A stretch of DNA of 64,000 nt from a virus, in the IMG/VR virus record IMGVR_UViG_3300009551_000007, positions 1 through 64,000 of that record, one strand, 5' to 3'. The translations under genes and the position numbers were made by a program. This document shows, piece after piece, positions 42,377-50,804 of this stretch. How positions within the stretch are numbered: the first letter of the stretch is position 1; every line of letters starts with the position of its first letter. The notes below the pieces were generated by a model. The model was not told where the DNA came from and searched no databases. It saw only the letters and a list, made by a program, of their open reading frames with translations.

Positions 42377-42687
42377 GATTCGTCCTCCGCGATTCGCCTC
42401 ATGGCGGTGATCGACCGTACCCGACTGGTGCCCACGGCGTCCGGGTCGAGGTCACCGCACTTGCCCGCTAAGAAATCAACCGGGCGCGGATCACCCCAAT
42501 ACCGGGCGTCGTAGGGGTGGAATAGTTGCTGCCGCTTCGCCGCCCGCTCCTCGAACACGCAGAGCTTTTCCGGCGTACCGGGGGGCGCGGTCGTCGGCCC
42601 GTCGGGTAGCGGCCTGCCGAACGCCCCACCGTCAAGGTACGTCTTTAGCTTGAAGGTGGGTTTGTAGTTCCTCACGGGTGCTACCAT
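42373..42687 (-). CDS. hypothetical protein, 104 aa
   Basis: Not recognised. Positively charged N-terminus, Pro/Gly-rich middle, acidic end (SITAMRRIAEDES). First gene of the left minus-strand operon, immediately downstream of the AT-rich region at 42.8 kb, so it is likely to be made early in that transcript. Confidence 0.55.
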   Translation of the reverse strand: MVAPVRNYKPTFKLKTYLDGGAFGRPLPDGPTTAPPGTPEKLCVFEERAAKRQQLFHPYDARYWGDPRPVDFLAGKCGDLDPDAVGTSRVRSITAMRRIAEDES

Positions 42688-42923
42688 GGTTACACGCTAA
42701 ACGGGTTGCGGGCGAGCCTTTAGCGTAGCGGAGTTCAACACTTTCGGTATGGGGTCGTCGCTCAGTAATCGTCTATCGCACAACGACAAACCCTAACAAA
42801 CGCGACTGCTATTATACTACGTATACGCGATACCCTTGTTTGTTATTTATTTGTTTACTATGTATTTATTATAGGACGGGAAGCATGTACATGTTCGCCT
42901 CCCGGCCCTACGACTCGTAGCCC
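42688..42923 (-). promoter_or_regulatory. AT-rich control region between two minus-strand operons
   Basis: A 236-base gap without genes. Bases 42813-42875 are far richer in A and T than anything nearby (TTATTTATTTGTTTAC and similar). They contain two minus-strand TATAAT boxes (42868-42873 and 42810-42815). A CGGGAAG...CTCCCG inverted repeat with an ACATGT centre lies near 42876-42904, and ACCCGTTTAGCG, shared with other gaps, near 42697-42708. Candidate promoter of the head/tail operon, possibly also a replication origin. Confidence 0.5.
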
Positions 42924-43166
42924 CTAACCGGTAGGGAGGTCGGGCGTCGGTACGATGGGTAGGGTGCCCGTTCCCTCCCCCGTAGGCACCGAGGAGGCAC
43001 GAGCGAGTAGGGCATTCACCTTACCGGCCAAGAACCTTTCCAGGCTATTGCGAGCCTCCTTGTCTTTACCGAACGTCGAAAGTAGCCGGTCGAACGTCAC
43101 GTCACATTTGTGTTCGCATTTCCACTCAAACATCCACTCCATAACATGTTCCGGTAACACAGTCAT
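42924..43166 (-). CDS. hypothetical protein, 80 aa
   Basis: Not recognised. ATG 43166 overlaps the methyltransferase stop (ATGA); longer frame is non-coding. A small helical protein (EHVMEWMFEWKCEHKCDVTFDRLL, then NSLERFLAGKVNALLARAS) with two Cys and a Pro/Gly tail. Last gene of the replication-side operon before the AT-rich region. Confidence 0.55.
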   Translation of the reverse strand: MTVLPEHVMEWMFEWKCEHKCDVTFDRLLSTFGKDKEARNSLERFLAGKVNALLARASSVPTGEGTGTLPIVPTPDLPTG

Positions 43167-44584
43167 TGTCCATTCTCCCCAGAGGAAAAGCGGGCGGCGA
43201 ACCGACTCCGAGCGAGGGCGAGCTTCTTCGCCGACTCGATGCGATACTTTAGCCGCTCGTGAATCAGGGGAAGGTAGTCGGGGTTCAGTTCGCACAGTAC
43301 CGCGTTCCGCCCCAGGTCCAACGCCACTTCCGCCGTCGTGCCCGACCCGCCGAACGGGTCCAGGACCGTCGCCGGCACCGGTTCGGCCGGCGAACACGAA
43401 CACGATTGCTCCCAAGCCACGGTCTCGGCGCGAACGCCTTGGCGCGTGAGATTGATTACGTTACCCGTCCCGTTCGCACCCGTCCGCTTCACAAACTCGT
43501 TAGGGCGGTCCCTCGTCAGCGTCGTCTTTTCCACCACGCGAACGTAAGGCGCACCGCATCCGGGGCATACGCCCTTCTCAGACGACCCGGCGAGTACGCA
43601 AGGCTTCACCAGTTCGGGCGGGTAACAGGCGAAGTGCGCGCCCTTGTACGGCTTCGGGCATATCGTCCATACGTCGCCCTTCGTTCGCGACTCGTCGAGG
43701 AACCTACCGAGGAGTTCCGGCGACTCCCGGCCCAGCCATTCGAGGAGTGCTGATTCCGAATCGACCGACCACACGGAACGCCTATTGCGGTTATCAACAC
43801 CGCCGTCGCCGGGAGCCATTTTGTTATGTATGCCCTCTTCGAGGTTCTTTTGCCCCGGCTTCGACCGCGCCTTGCGGTTGTCGTTCGGGTACGCCGCCGG
43901 TTCCTTGATCGCTTCTTGGTCGAAGTAGTACGTCGGCGACTTGGTAAACATGAACAGGTACTCGTGCGCCTTAGTGCATCGGTCGGTTACGCTCTCCGGC
44001 ATCGGGTTCGGCTTGGCCCATATCAAGTCGCTCCGTAGGTACCAGCCGTCGGCCCGGAGCGCGAACGCGACCATCCACGGGACGCCGATCAGGTCTTTTT
44101 GTTTGTACCCTTCTCTGGCTCGGCGCTTCGACGATTCAAATGTCTTGGACCGAGACGCTCCGTTAAACAACTTCCGATTTTGATTAGACGGGGCATCGGG
44201 AGAATACCCGCCGCCTCCCGAATAACTGTCGCCGATGTTGAGCCATAGTGTCCCGTCGTCGCGGAGGACGCGATGCACTTCGCGGAAGACGGCGACGAGG
44301 TTCGCCACGTACTCTTCCGGCGTCTTCTCCAGGCCAAGCTGACCCTCCACCTCGTAGTCCCGTAGCCCGTAGTACGGTGGCGAGGTAACGACACAGTGAA
44401 CCGACCTATCGGGGAGATGCTTTAGGGTCTGCGCGGAATCACCCGTGAGGATGGTTACGGGCGAGTCGGGCGACAGCCTAATACCGCAAGCCAAACATTT
44501 CGTTCCGTCGTCGGACCGGACGTGATCCGACGAGAACCATGTCGCGTTAACACACTTCGATTTGCTATGCACCGGCTTCGGCAT
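43163..44584 (-). CDS. DNA methyltransferase, N6-adenine/N4-cytosine type (beta order)
   Basis: 473 aa. Motif IV SPPYYGLRDY near residue 68 comes first, then the catalytic strand region and a target recognition part. Motif I (DPFGGSGTTAEVALDLG) comes near residue 420, the circular order of the beta class. The recognition part includes a CPGCGAPY zinc-type knuckle. It methylates adenine N6 or cytosine N4 in a short site, probably to evade restriction. ATG 44584 (MPKPVH) is favoured by AGGA spacing and by the identical start of the next methyltransferase. Confidence 0.85.
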   Translation of the reverse strand: MPKPVHSKSKCVNATWFSSDHVRSDDGTKCLACGIRLSPDSPVTILTGDSAQTLKHLPDRSVHCVVTSPPYYGLRDYEVEGQLGLEKTPEEYVANLVAVFREVHRVLRDDGTLWLNIGDSYSGGGGYSPDAPSNQNRKLFNGASRSKTFESSKRRAREGYKQKDLIGVPWMVAFALRADGWYLRSDLIWAKPNPMPESVTDRCTKAHEYLFMFTKSPTYYFDQEAIKEPAAYPNDNRKARSKPGQKNLEEGIHNKMAPGDGGVDNRNRRSVWSVDSESALLEWLGRESPELLGRFLDESRTKGDVWTICPKPYKGAHFACYPPELVKPCVLAGSSEKGVCPGCGAPYVRVVEKTTLTRDRPNEFVKRTGANGTGNVINLTRQGVRAETVAWEQSCSCSPAEPVPATVLDPFGGSGTTAEVALDLGRNAVLCELNPDYLPLIHERLKYRIESAKKLALARSRFAARFSSGENGQ

Positions 44585-45605
44585 ATCCATGTCCTTTCAA
44601 TCGTTCTCGTGCTATGGTTGCGTAACTTTCTTCCAACTCGATACCGGTAGGGCTCATCCCTTCTTGACGGGCCGCTAGTAGGGTTGTGCCGCTACCCGCG
44701 AACGGGTCGAGTAGCTTGCCGGCAGGGGGCGTAACGAGGCGTACTAACCATCTCATCAAAGATAGAGGCTTGACCGTTGGGTGTGTATTGTCTTCGCCGC
44801 GTTCGGCCTTGGACGCCTTCGCGCAGTAGAAGAAGCGGGCGGCTGTGCCGGTATCGGAATTGCGTTCCACTAGACCGTCCTGGCCCGCGTGCCCGCTCGT
44901 CGACAACCCGCCGCCGCCGCGCGCCTTCGGGTAGTGACCGCCGTTACGTTCGCCGAACGCCGCGAACGCTTCCATCACCTCGTCACTACCGTCATGGACG
45001 ACGTTCGCGGGGTAGCGGCCCATGGTTTCAGCTTTCGCGACGTTTTCACGTACCCTTGCGGCATGTGCCTCTCGTGCTAACGGGTCGCTCATCCAAGGTC
45101 TAGTCCAACCTTCGTGGCCTTTTTGGTCCGCCCGCGTTCCCCCTTCGGCCCCTCCCCCTAGTTTGTCATTAGTCGGTACTCGGCACACGTCGATACTCAA
45201 CGGTAATACCCGCTTACCAGGCTTCCTCGCCAGAAGTACCGGTTCCCATGCGGGCTTTAAGCAACCCTCACCCTTCGGGAAGCCCGTTCCGTAAATCCAC
45301 ATCAAGCAGTCGCGGACCTCGAAACCGGCGTCTTCGACCGCACACGTCAGGCGGTGATAGGTGCGAGCCCCGCCGAAGCACAGCATGTAGCCGCCCGGCC
45401 GGAGTACGCGGAGGACAGACCGCCAAGTGTCGGGGTCGAACGCCACGCCCGATCTGTCCCATGCTTTACCCATGAAGCCGAGTTCGTAGGGCGGGTCGGT
45501 CACTACGGAATCGAACCCGGAGTCAGGGAGGGTTAGGGACAGTTCTCGCATATCGCCGGTCAGTACCTTCGCTCTGGTCGCTGACCGGTGAACGGGTTTA
45601 GGCAT
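44565..45605 (-). CDS. DNA methyltransferase, second paralogous type
   Basis: 346 aa. DPPYELGFMGKAWD is motif IV, WEPVLLARKP and HPTVKPLSLMRWLVRLVTPP lead to motif I LDPFAGSGTTLLAAR. Same circular order as its neighbour but different DPPY/SPPY forms and recognition parts. Both enzymes start MPKPVH, so the pair shares an N-terminus by duplication or conversion. ATG 45605 (GAGGGTAAC upstream) decides the start. It overlaps the next gene by 20 bases. Protects phage DNA from host restriction, by inference. Confidence 0.85.
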   Translation of the reverse strand: MPKPVHRSATRAKVLTGDMRELSLTLPDSGFDSVVTDPPYELGFMGKAWDRSGVAFDPDTWRSVLRVLRPGGYMLCFGGARTYHRLTCAVEDAGFEVRDCLMWIYGTGFPKGEGCLKPAWEPVLLARKPGKRVLPLSIDVCRVPTNDKLGGGAEGGTRADQKGHEGWTRPWMSDPLAREAHAARVRENVAKAETMGRYPANVVHDGSDEVMEAFAAFGERNGGHYPKARGGGGLSTSGHAGQDGLVERNSDTGTAARFFYCAKASKAERGEDNTHPTVKPLSLMRWLVRLVTPPAGKLLDPFAGSGTTLLAARQEGMSPTGIELEESYATIARERLKGHGYAEAGA

Positions 45606-45606
45606 G

Positions 45607-45957
45607 TTACCCTCGTGTTGATTTCGTGAAAACGTAGTACGCCCCGAAATCGTCCTCACCCCGTATCGGTTGTTCGTAAACGACCGACCAGCCGGCCTTC
45701 CGGTAATCGTCCTCCACGTCCATCCAGCGGTTATTCATCAGTACCGCTTCACTGACTATCTGGGGTTCGCCCGCGCTGTCGGCGAAGTACCTGTTCATCT
45801 TCTCGACGGCGAGCTTCAGCGCTTCGATGAGCGTGATTCGGGCTTCTCTCCCGTCCCACTTCTCGACGAGTAGTTCGTTGAAGGCGACGAATACCGCTTC
45901 CGGTATCCGTCTCGCTTTCGGGTCACGCTTAATATCTTGCGGTTTAATCGGCGGCAT
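45607..45957 (-). CDS. hypothetical protein, 116 aa
   Basis: Not recognised. Basic start, then a helical middle (VFVAFNELLVEKWDGREARITLIEALKLAVEKMNRYF) and a beta end (GWSVVYEQPIRGEDDFGAYYVFTK). Similar small proteins without known function occur in phages. It lies at the head of the methyltransferase operon, preceded by a copy of the recurring intergenic element. Confidence 0.55.
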   Translation of the reverse strand: MPPIKPQDIKRDPKARRIPEAVFVAFNELLVEKWDGREARITLIEALKLAVEKMNRYFADSAGEPQIVSEAVLMNNRWMDVEDDYRKAGWSVVYEQPIRGEDDFGAYYVFTKSTRG

Positions 45958-46077
45958 AACGACCCCTAAAAAGTGAAACTCGACACTCTAAACGGCACGA
46001 CCGTCGCTAAACGGGTAGAGACACGTCTAAGACGGCGTTCGTGCTAAGGCGGGCAAATACGGAGCTAGAAACTGGGT
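45958..46077 (-). repeat. intergenic element, copy B of a recurring motif
   Basis: On the minus strand, after the primase-helicase stop: CAGTTTCTAGC, CCG, GCCCG, TTAGC, TTAGACGTGTCTCT, ACCCGTTTAGCGACGG. The order matches the gap at 11178-11272. It lies just upstream of the methyltransferase operon and could contain its promoter or a processing site. Confidence 0.45.
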
Positions 46078-48432
46078 CTATTCGGCACTCTCGTCGGCCG
46101 CGATACCCGATTCCGTGAGCGATTCGGCTTCGGCAATCGCTTCGAGTTCGGCGAGCGCTTCCGGCGATGCCTCGGCGGTCGCGAACGGGTTCGTCGATTC
46201 GATGTCGGTCGGGATCTCGTTATTCACGACGACCGACCACAGTCGGCGAAGGAGTGAGGTTAGCCGCCATTTCGGCTTCGAGCGGACGCCCGGCGCGAGT
46301 ATCGCCGTGAAGGTTTCGACGACACCGATCTTCCGCATGAATCTCAGTAGGTCGTTCGCCTTGTTCGTCGTCTCGTGAGTGAACATGGCGAGGTTGCGCG
46401 GCTCGATGCCTGTCTCACCGGAATCCATCATCGCCCTCGCCATGTCGAACGTGATCCCGCACGACGTGTCGATAGCCACCGACCGAACGAGATCCATAAC
46501 CTCGGTATCGACCTCCCGCTTATTGAGGACGGCAGCGAGACATATCGCGAGTCGCCCCAGCTGTTCGGTGAGGCGGGGCGAGAACTCCCGCACAACGATC
46601 TCCTCTTGCTTTAGGCTGGGGCGGGCGCGGAGGAAGGCCACGAATAGGGCCATATCCATGATGTCTTCCTCGCACTGCTCAGACATGATCACGGCTTCTT
46701 GTAGCCCCGTCGCGTTCTCGCGAAGGTACTCGACGTACCCACCGCATAGAGCCATAGCGCGGGTGAGCTGCGGGTCGTGTCGCGTCTCCGGCTTACCATT
46801 GGCTTCCATGCCCCGGTTCCGAATGAGCCGTTTCATGACCATGCGCTGGACCTCCCGCTCGAAGTCCTCATCCATCTTGTCCATAATCGAGCAGGTCAGG
46901 AACCGCTCGCCGAGTTCCGACGTGTCGAGCAGTCGCAGCGAACTGGTGCCGCATAAAATCCAAGTCATATTGATTGAGCCGTAGTCGCGACCGCTACCGG
47001 TCTTGAAGTGGGTCCGTGCGGTGCGGTCGTAGATGTCCCGCGCCTCCGAGAGAATCTTGCCCAGATTGTCGGACTGGAGGAGCGTGTCGCCGTCCTTCGT
47101 CACCAGTGTCTTATTGAACAGTTTACTGATCAGGCCCAGGTCTTCGGACGGGTTCTCCTTGTCTTTCACGCCGGAAAAGAAGCCGGTCAGGTGGCTCATA
47201 GGCTTCGTGTACTTACTCGCCACGCAAACGGCCTCGCAGAACGTCGTCTTCCCTGTTGACGGCGGGCTAATGAACCGCATCCATAACTGTGAGCCGACGC
47301 CGGTCGTGGAGATGATCGTCGACAGCATACACGCCAAACCCTTGCGCATACCGGGGTTCCATTTCAGCGCCTTGCGGAACTCCTTTTCGAGCTGGGAGAA
47401 GGTGTTACAAGGAAGGCACTGGAGTTCGCTACCGCCCGTAGCCTTGGCGGTCGCGGTCCGGCCGGGCATCCAATCTTCCGGGAACGGGAGGACGTTGGCC
47501 ATCAGTCCGCCGAGCGCCTTCACGCGGTCGGATATGTTATTCACACAGTTGAAGTAGTCACTCACGTCGAACCCGTCGGCGTAGTTCGGCGTCCAGCCGC
47601 CCTCACCCCAAGTCATCACGTTGATAGTGGAGGGCTTATTCTCCCCAGAGAGCAGCGTCTGCGTCGCCCGGTTCATGCCCGCCCAACCGTTCGGCGGCTG
47701 CATTACGCCCGACTCGTGCTGGACGGGATAGTCATTATCGTACATCATCCAAACGTGCTTGTCGGCGCAGTAGTCGCGGTACATGTCTGGGAAGACACTC
47801 GCGCCCGGTGCCGCAACCACGTTAGTGAAGTTGAATAGCGACCCCATTTCGTTCGACGTGAGTGCGTAGTAGCTCTCCTGTTCGGGCCGGGCACGCTTCA
47901 CCACTTCATAGAACATGATCCCGTCCCAGGGGCCTTCCAGAATCGCTAGGTTAGGCTTGCCCGGTTCGTACAGGGTCATCGGGGTATGAATGCCGTGGTT
48001 TAGGCCCGGCATCGAGTACCACCGCCACCGGTTCTTTTGCGGTTCATGACAGTAGCGGTAGAGGTTATTCATGCTCCCCTTCTCGTTGTACGAGGGGATG
48101 AGCCATTCGCCGGTAAGCACTGACCGAACCACGCCCCATTCGATTGCCGATTCGGGATACAAGAAGCCGCGTTCGGCAGCCAGCCCGTCGTAATCGGCAC
48201 CGGCCTTCATGCACAGTTCGTGGTATTCCTTGATGAAGTTGTAGACGTTCCCTTTCCGCCCGCAACTCTTACAGTCCCATTGGCCGTCGGCTACCCCGAC
48301 GTAGAACTTACCGACCTTTCCGCACAGCGGGCATTCGCCGACGGCTTGATCACGGTCCTCGCGCGCCTCAATGTCGACGCCGTGAAACACGTAAGGCTTC
48401 AGCCATTTCGGCGCGTCGGCAATCGAACTCAT
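46078..48432 (-). CDS. primase-helicase: zinc finger, Toprim and AAA+ helicase domains
   Basis: 784 aa, bifunctional replication protein that primes and unwinds DNA. Residues 30-62 hold a zinc finger (CPLCG...CKSCG), as in DnaG. A Toprim core follows: LAILEGPWDGIMF (catalytic Glu) and WMMYDNDYP (Asp-x-Asp). The helicase part near 390-560 has FISPPSTGKTTFCEA (Walker A), a Gly-Phe-Phe-Ser-Gly loop and LDTSELGERFLTCSI as sensor/Arg finger. That reads as AAA+ rather than RecA-type, so it differs from T7 gp4. ATG 48432 has AGGAGATGAC upstream. C-terminus is acidic. Confidence 0.8.
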   Translation of the reverse strand: MSSIADAPKWLKPYVFHGVDIEAREDRDQAVGECPLCGKVGKFYVGVADGQWDCKSCGRKGNVYNFIKEYHELCMKAGADYDGLAAERGFLYPESAIEWGVVRSVLTGEWLIPSYNEKGSMNNLYRYCHEPQKNRWRWYSMPGLNHGIHTPMTLYEPGKPNLAILEGPWDGIMFYEVVKRARPEQESYYALTSNEMGSLFNFTNVVAAPGASVFPDMYRDYCADKHVWMMYDNDYPVQHESGVMQPPNGWAGMNRATQTLLSGENKPSTINVMTWGEGGWTPNYADGFDVSDYFNCVNNISDRVKALGGLMANVLPFPEDWMPGRTATAKATGGSELQCLPCNTFSQLEKEFRKALKWNPGMRKGLACMLSTIISTTGVGSQLWMRFISPPSTGKTTFCEAVCVASKYTKPMSHLTGFFSGVKDKENPSEDLGLISKLFNKTLVTKDGDTLLQSDNLGKILSEARDIYDRTARTHFKTGSGRDYGSINMTWILCGTSSLRLLDTSELGERFLTCSIMDKMDEDFEREVQRMVMKRLIRNRGMEANGKPETRHDPQLTRAMALCGGYVEYLRENATGLQEAVIMSEQCEEDIMDMALFVAFLRARPSLKQEEIVVREFSPRLTEQLGRLAICLAAVLNKREVDTEVMDLVRSVAIDTSCGITFDMARAMMDSGETGIEPRNLAMFTHETTNKANDLLRFMRKIGVVETFTAILAPGVRSKPKWRLTSLLRRLWSVVVNNEIPTDIESTNPFATAEASPEALAELEAIAEAESLTESGIAADESAE

Positions 48433-48500
48433 GTCATCTCCTATGAATAAGACCTGGCCCCGTGAAGGGCTAGGTGTGTAGTGTAACGGAAACTTCGGCA

Positions 48501-49580
48501 TCAAGCTCGCGGCGTACTCGGATTGTGCTTGGCGGAGTCGGCGACCTTACCCATGTCGGTCTCAGGAATATCGGCAACCGTGTAGTATTCACCCTCGACT
48601 ATGGGTGCCGTCATACAGATACCGTGAGACCTCAGTGCGTCATTTAGACTACATTCCCCGCACCACATTACCGGTCTGATCTTGCTCAGCTCGCCTCGGT
48701 TCCAAGTTAGCACTTTCGTCGCCGCCTTATCGCAGTACTGACAAGCCGGCACGAGCGGAACGACGTTATTCAGTTCCTTCAGATTCGGCAACGCCTCATC
48801 CATCTGCGCCGCCGGAACGTGAGTCAGCGTGGTATGCCCTTCTCGGTTCCCGTAGAACTTGGCGAACGCTCGGTTACCGACTGCCTGACGTTCGGCTTCG
48901 CGGTCGCGGTTCTCGTCGGCGGCTGCCTTCTCGGTGAATTTGTCTGGGAACCTCGCACGGAGCTTAGCAATGTTGGAACGCATCACGTCTTCGAGGGAGA
49001 AGCCGAGTGCGTTACAGGCGAGTGCGACGTACCACATCATATCGCCGAGTTCCTCCTTAGCGTTGGTAGTGTCGAGTGGCTTCCCGTACCAAATGTTCTT
49101 CTGGAGGAGACTACAGAACTCGCCGGCTTCCCCACTCATGCCGATGGCCGCGTGGAGTGCGCGGGTTTGTAGCACCGCGTCACTGCTATTGGGGACGTCG
49201 TTGATGTTGTCGAAGGACACGAAGCCGCCGAACGAGTGGGCAATGCGCTTCAGGGCTTTGATCTGCGGCGCTTCGGTGCGACTGGCGAGTTCCTGATACA
49301 CGTCGGGGAGCATTGGTTCGACGGGCGGCATTGGTGCCTTGGTTGGTACGTCCGCGAACGGTTCGCGACCGCCGTGGAGGGCGGTGTTCGGCTTCGGCTG
49401 ACTCATTTTCTTCTCCAGGTCTAGGGCTAACTGGTGAGGACACGGGCCGTGAACGCTACGGAGCGTGTCGCACCGGGGACAAAGATCGTTAACAGAATAA
49501 CCTAAGGGGCTATGCGGGCAGATTGTCCAGCGGCTCGCGTCGTCGTACACGCGGCCGCACTTGTCACATTTTACGTACAC
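48501..49580 (-). CDS. MazG-type nucleotide pyrophosphohydrolase flanked by zinc-binding modules
   Basis: 359 aa in three modules. Residues 1-50 hold CDKCG and CPRC knuckles. Residues 135-215 are the MazG core: ALHAAIGMSGEAGEFCSLLQK (ExxE) and KEELGDMMWYVAL (EExxD). Residues 285-320 have CQYC and WCGEC. It hydrolyses nucleoside triphosphates to monophosphates, for example to drain dTTP or alarmones. GTG 49580 follows GGAGAATGAA; an internal ATG at 49406 also has GGAG and could give a form without the first zinc module. Confidence 0.75.
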   Translation of the reverse strand: MYVKCDKCGRVYDDASRWTICPHSPLGYSVNDLCPRCDTLRSVHGPCPHQLALDLEKKMSQPKPNTALHGGREPFADVPTKAPMPPVEPMLPDVYQELASRTEAPQIKALKRIAHSFGGFVSFDNINDVPNSSDAVLQTRALHAAIGMSGEAGEFCSLLQKNIWYGKPLDTTNAKEELGDMMWYVALACNALGFSLEDVMRSNIAKLRARFPDKFTEKAAADENRDREAERQAVGNRAFAKFYGNREGHTTLTHVPAAQMDEALPNLKELNNVVPLVPACQYCDKAATKVLTWNRGELSKIRPVMWCGECSLNDALRSHGICMTAPIVEGEYYTVADIPETDMGKVADSAKHNPSTPRA

Positions 49581-49625
49581 TTCATTCTCCGAACAGGAAA
49601 CTTCGGACGATAATGATTACCCATT

Positions 49626-50105
49626 TCATTCCAGATGCCTCCAATTTCTACCGTTTATCACGTGAGATATTGCTGACTGACTCACTTTAAAGTAGTCAGC
49701 AATCTTATGCTGGCTCCATCCTAATTTGCGCAGGACCACTATCGACCTAACTTGCTGTTCAGTCATTTTAGCTCGTCCGTGCTTAACCCCGAAACTATGT
49801 CGCTTCTTAGACACCTTGTCGTCGGAATTATCTTTGGCAGTTCCAAGGAACAAGTGTCGAGGGTTTACGCACTTAGGTACGTCACAAGAATGAAGGACGT
49901 TTAGTCCCTCCGGTATCGGTCCAAATGCTAAGCACCAACTAACTCTATGGGATAGACACTCTCCATTTAGTTCGTTACCGACGTTGTCTATTAAGCCGTA
50001 TTGGCCAGCCTTCTTTCGAGCAACGTATAACCAGCATTCGTTCGGCCCGCGTTTATTAACTTTGGGCCAGAATCGTTCGACTATTGATCTCCTGGGTCTA
50101 CTCAT
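49626..50105 (-). CDS. free-standing HNH homing endonuclease with helix-turn-helix
   Basis: 159 aa. Residues 50-90 form the HNH core (LSHRVSWCLAFGPIPEGLNVLHSCDVPKCVNPRHLFLGT). The end is a helix-turn-helix (KLGWSQHKIADYFKVSQSAISHV) for DNA binding. Codon use is clearly more A/T-rich than in its neighbours, which indicates recent arrival of a mobile element. It sits cleanly between two other genes rather than inside an intron. It would cut genomes lacking it, spreading by gene conversion. Confidence 0.85.
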   Translation of the reverse strand: MSRPRRSIVERFWPKVNKRGPNECWLYVARKKAGQYGLIDNVGNELNGECLSHRVSWCLAFGPIPEGLNVLHSCDVPKCVNPRHLFLGTAKDNSDDKVSKKRHSFGVKHGRAKMTEQQVRSIVVLRKLGWSQHKIADYFKVSQSAISHVINGRNWRHLE

Positions 50106-50804
50106 TCAATAACGTCTAACCTCCCACCATATGGTATTGAAGCCGGGAACCGTGCCCCATTCACATTCGTAGGTGGAGAACTCGACCACGTGACCGGGAT
50201 AGCGGTCTAGTAGTATCTCCAACCAATCGAGACTGTTCGGGCACATGTGCTGCTTGAGTATCAGCCGTGCCCTGGTTCCTTCCGCGTGCATTCGCGACTG
50301 GTAATCCCTCCGGGCGTATTCGGCGTTGAAGCCGTCGCGCATCGTCATCCGTTCGCGGTTGAACATTAGGTACAGACCGGCACTGTTCATTCCGGCATGG
50401 GTCGGCTCGGTCGCCGGGTCGAGTAGCACGATTTCGCCTTGGAGTACCTTGCGGTGTTCCGGGGCCATCGCCGAGCAGTACCACACGTCGGGGTTCGGTG
50501 CGGTCGACCATAGATTCACGATCTGCCACGCCGACATGTTGTAATGGGTTGCGCCCGCAGCGACCTTGTTACGCAAGTGGAACTTCTGATCATAGCCGAG
50601 TTTCTCAGCCCAGTCGTAGGCGTGCTGGAAGTCGTACAGGGTCTTCCAGGTCGGCGAAGCGTTGCCGAACTCTCCCGCCGCGTACCGCCGCGCGAAGTCG
50701 ACCTTGGTTAGCACGGGCGGCGGGTGCTCGATTTCGCGGAACCTTATCCAGTGCAGGTTCACCCATTCATTCACGTCCACTATTTCGCCCTCCGTTTCAA
50801 CCAT
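50106..50804 (-). CDS. hypothetical protein next to the ThyA-family gene, 232 aa
   Basis: Not recognised by family. Features: HWIRFREIEHPPPVLTK, then GATHYNMSAWQIVNLW, MCPNSLDWLEILLDRYPGHVVEFSTYECEWGTVPG and an end FNTIWWEVRRY. The strong, well-ordered composition suggests an enzyme. It overlaps the ThyA-family gene by 25 bases, so the pair is made together and it may serve the same nucleotide pathway. ATG 50804 is preferred. Confidence 0.6.
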   Translation of the reverse strand: MVETEGEIVDVNEWVNLHWIRFREIEHPPPVLTKVDFARRYAAGEFGNASPTWKTLYDFQHAYDWAEKLGYDQKFHLRNKVAAGATHYNMSAWQIVNLWSTAPNPDVWYCSAMAPEHRKVLQGEIVLLDPATEPTHAGMNSAGLYLMFNRERMTMRDGFNAEYARRDYQSRMHAEGTRARLILKQHMCPNSLDWLEILLDRYPGHVVEFSTYECEWGTVPGFNTIWWEVRRY

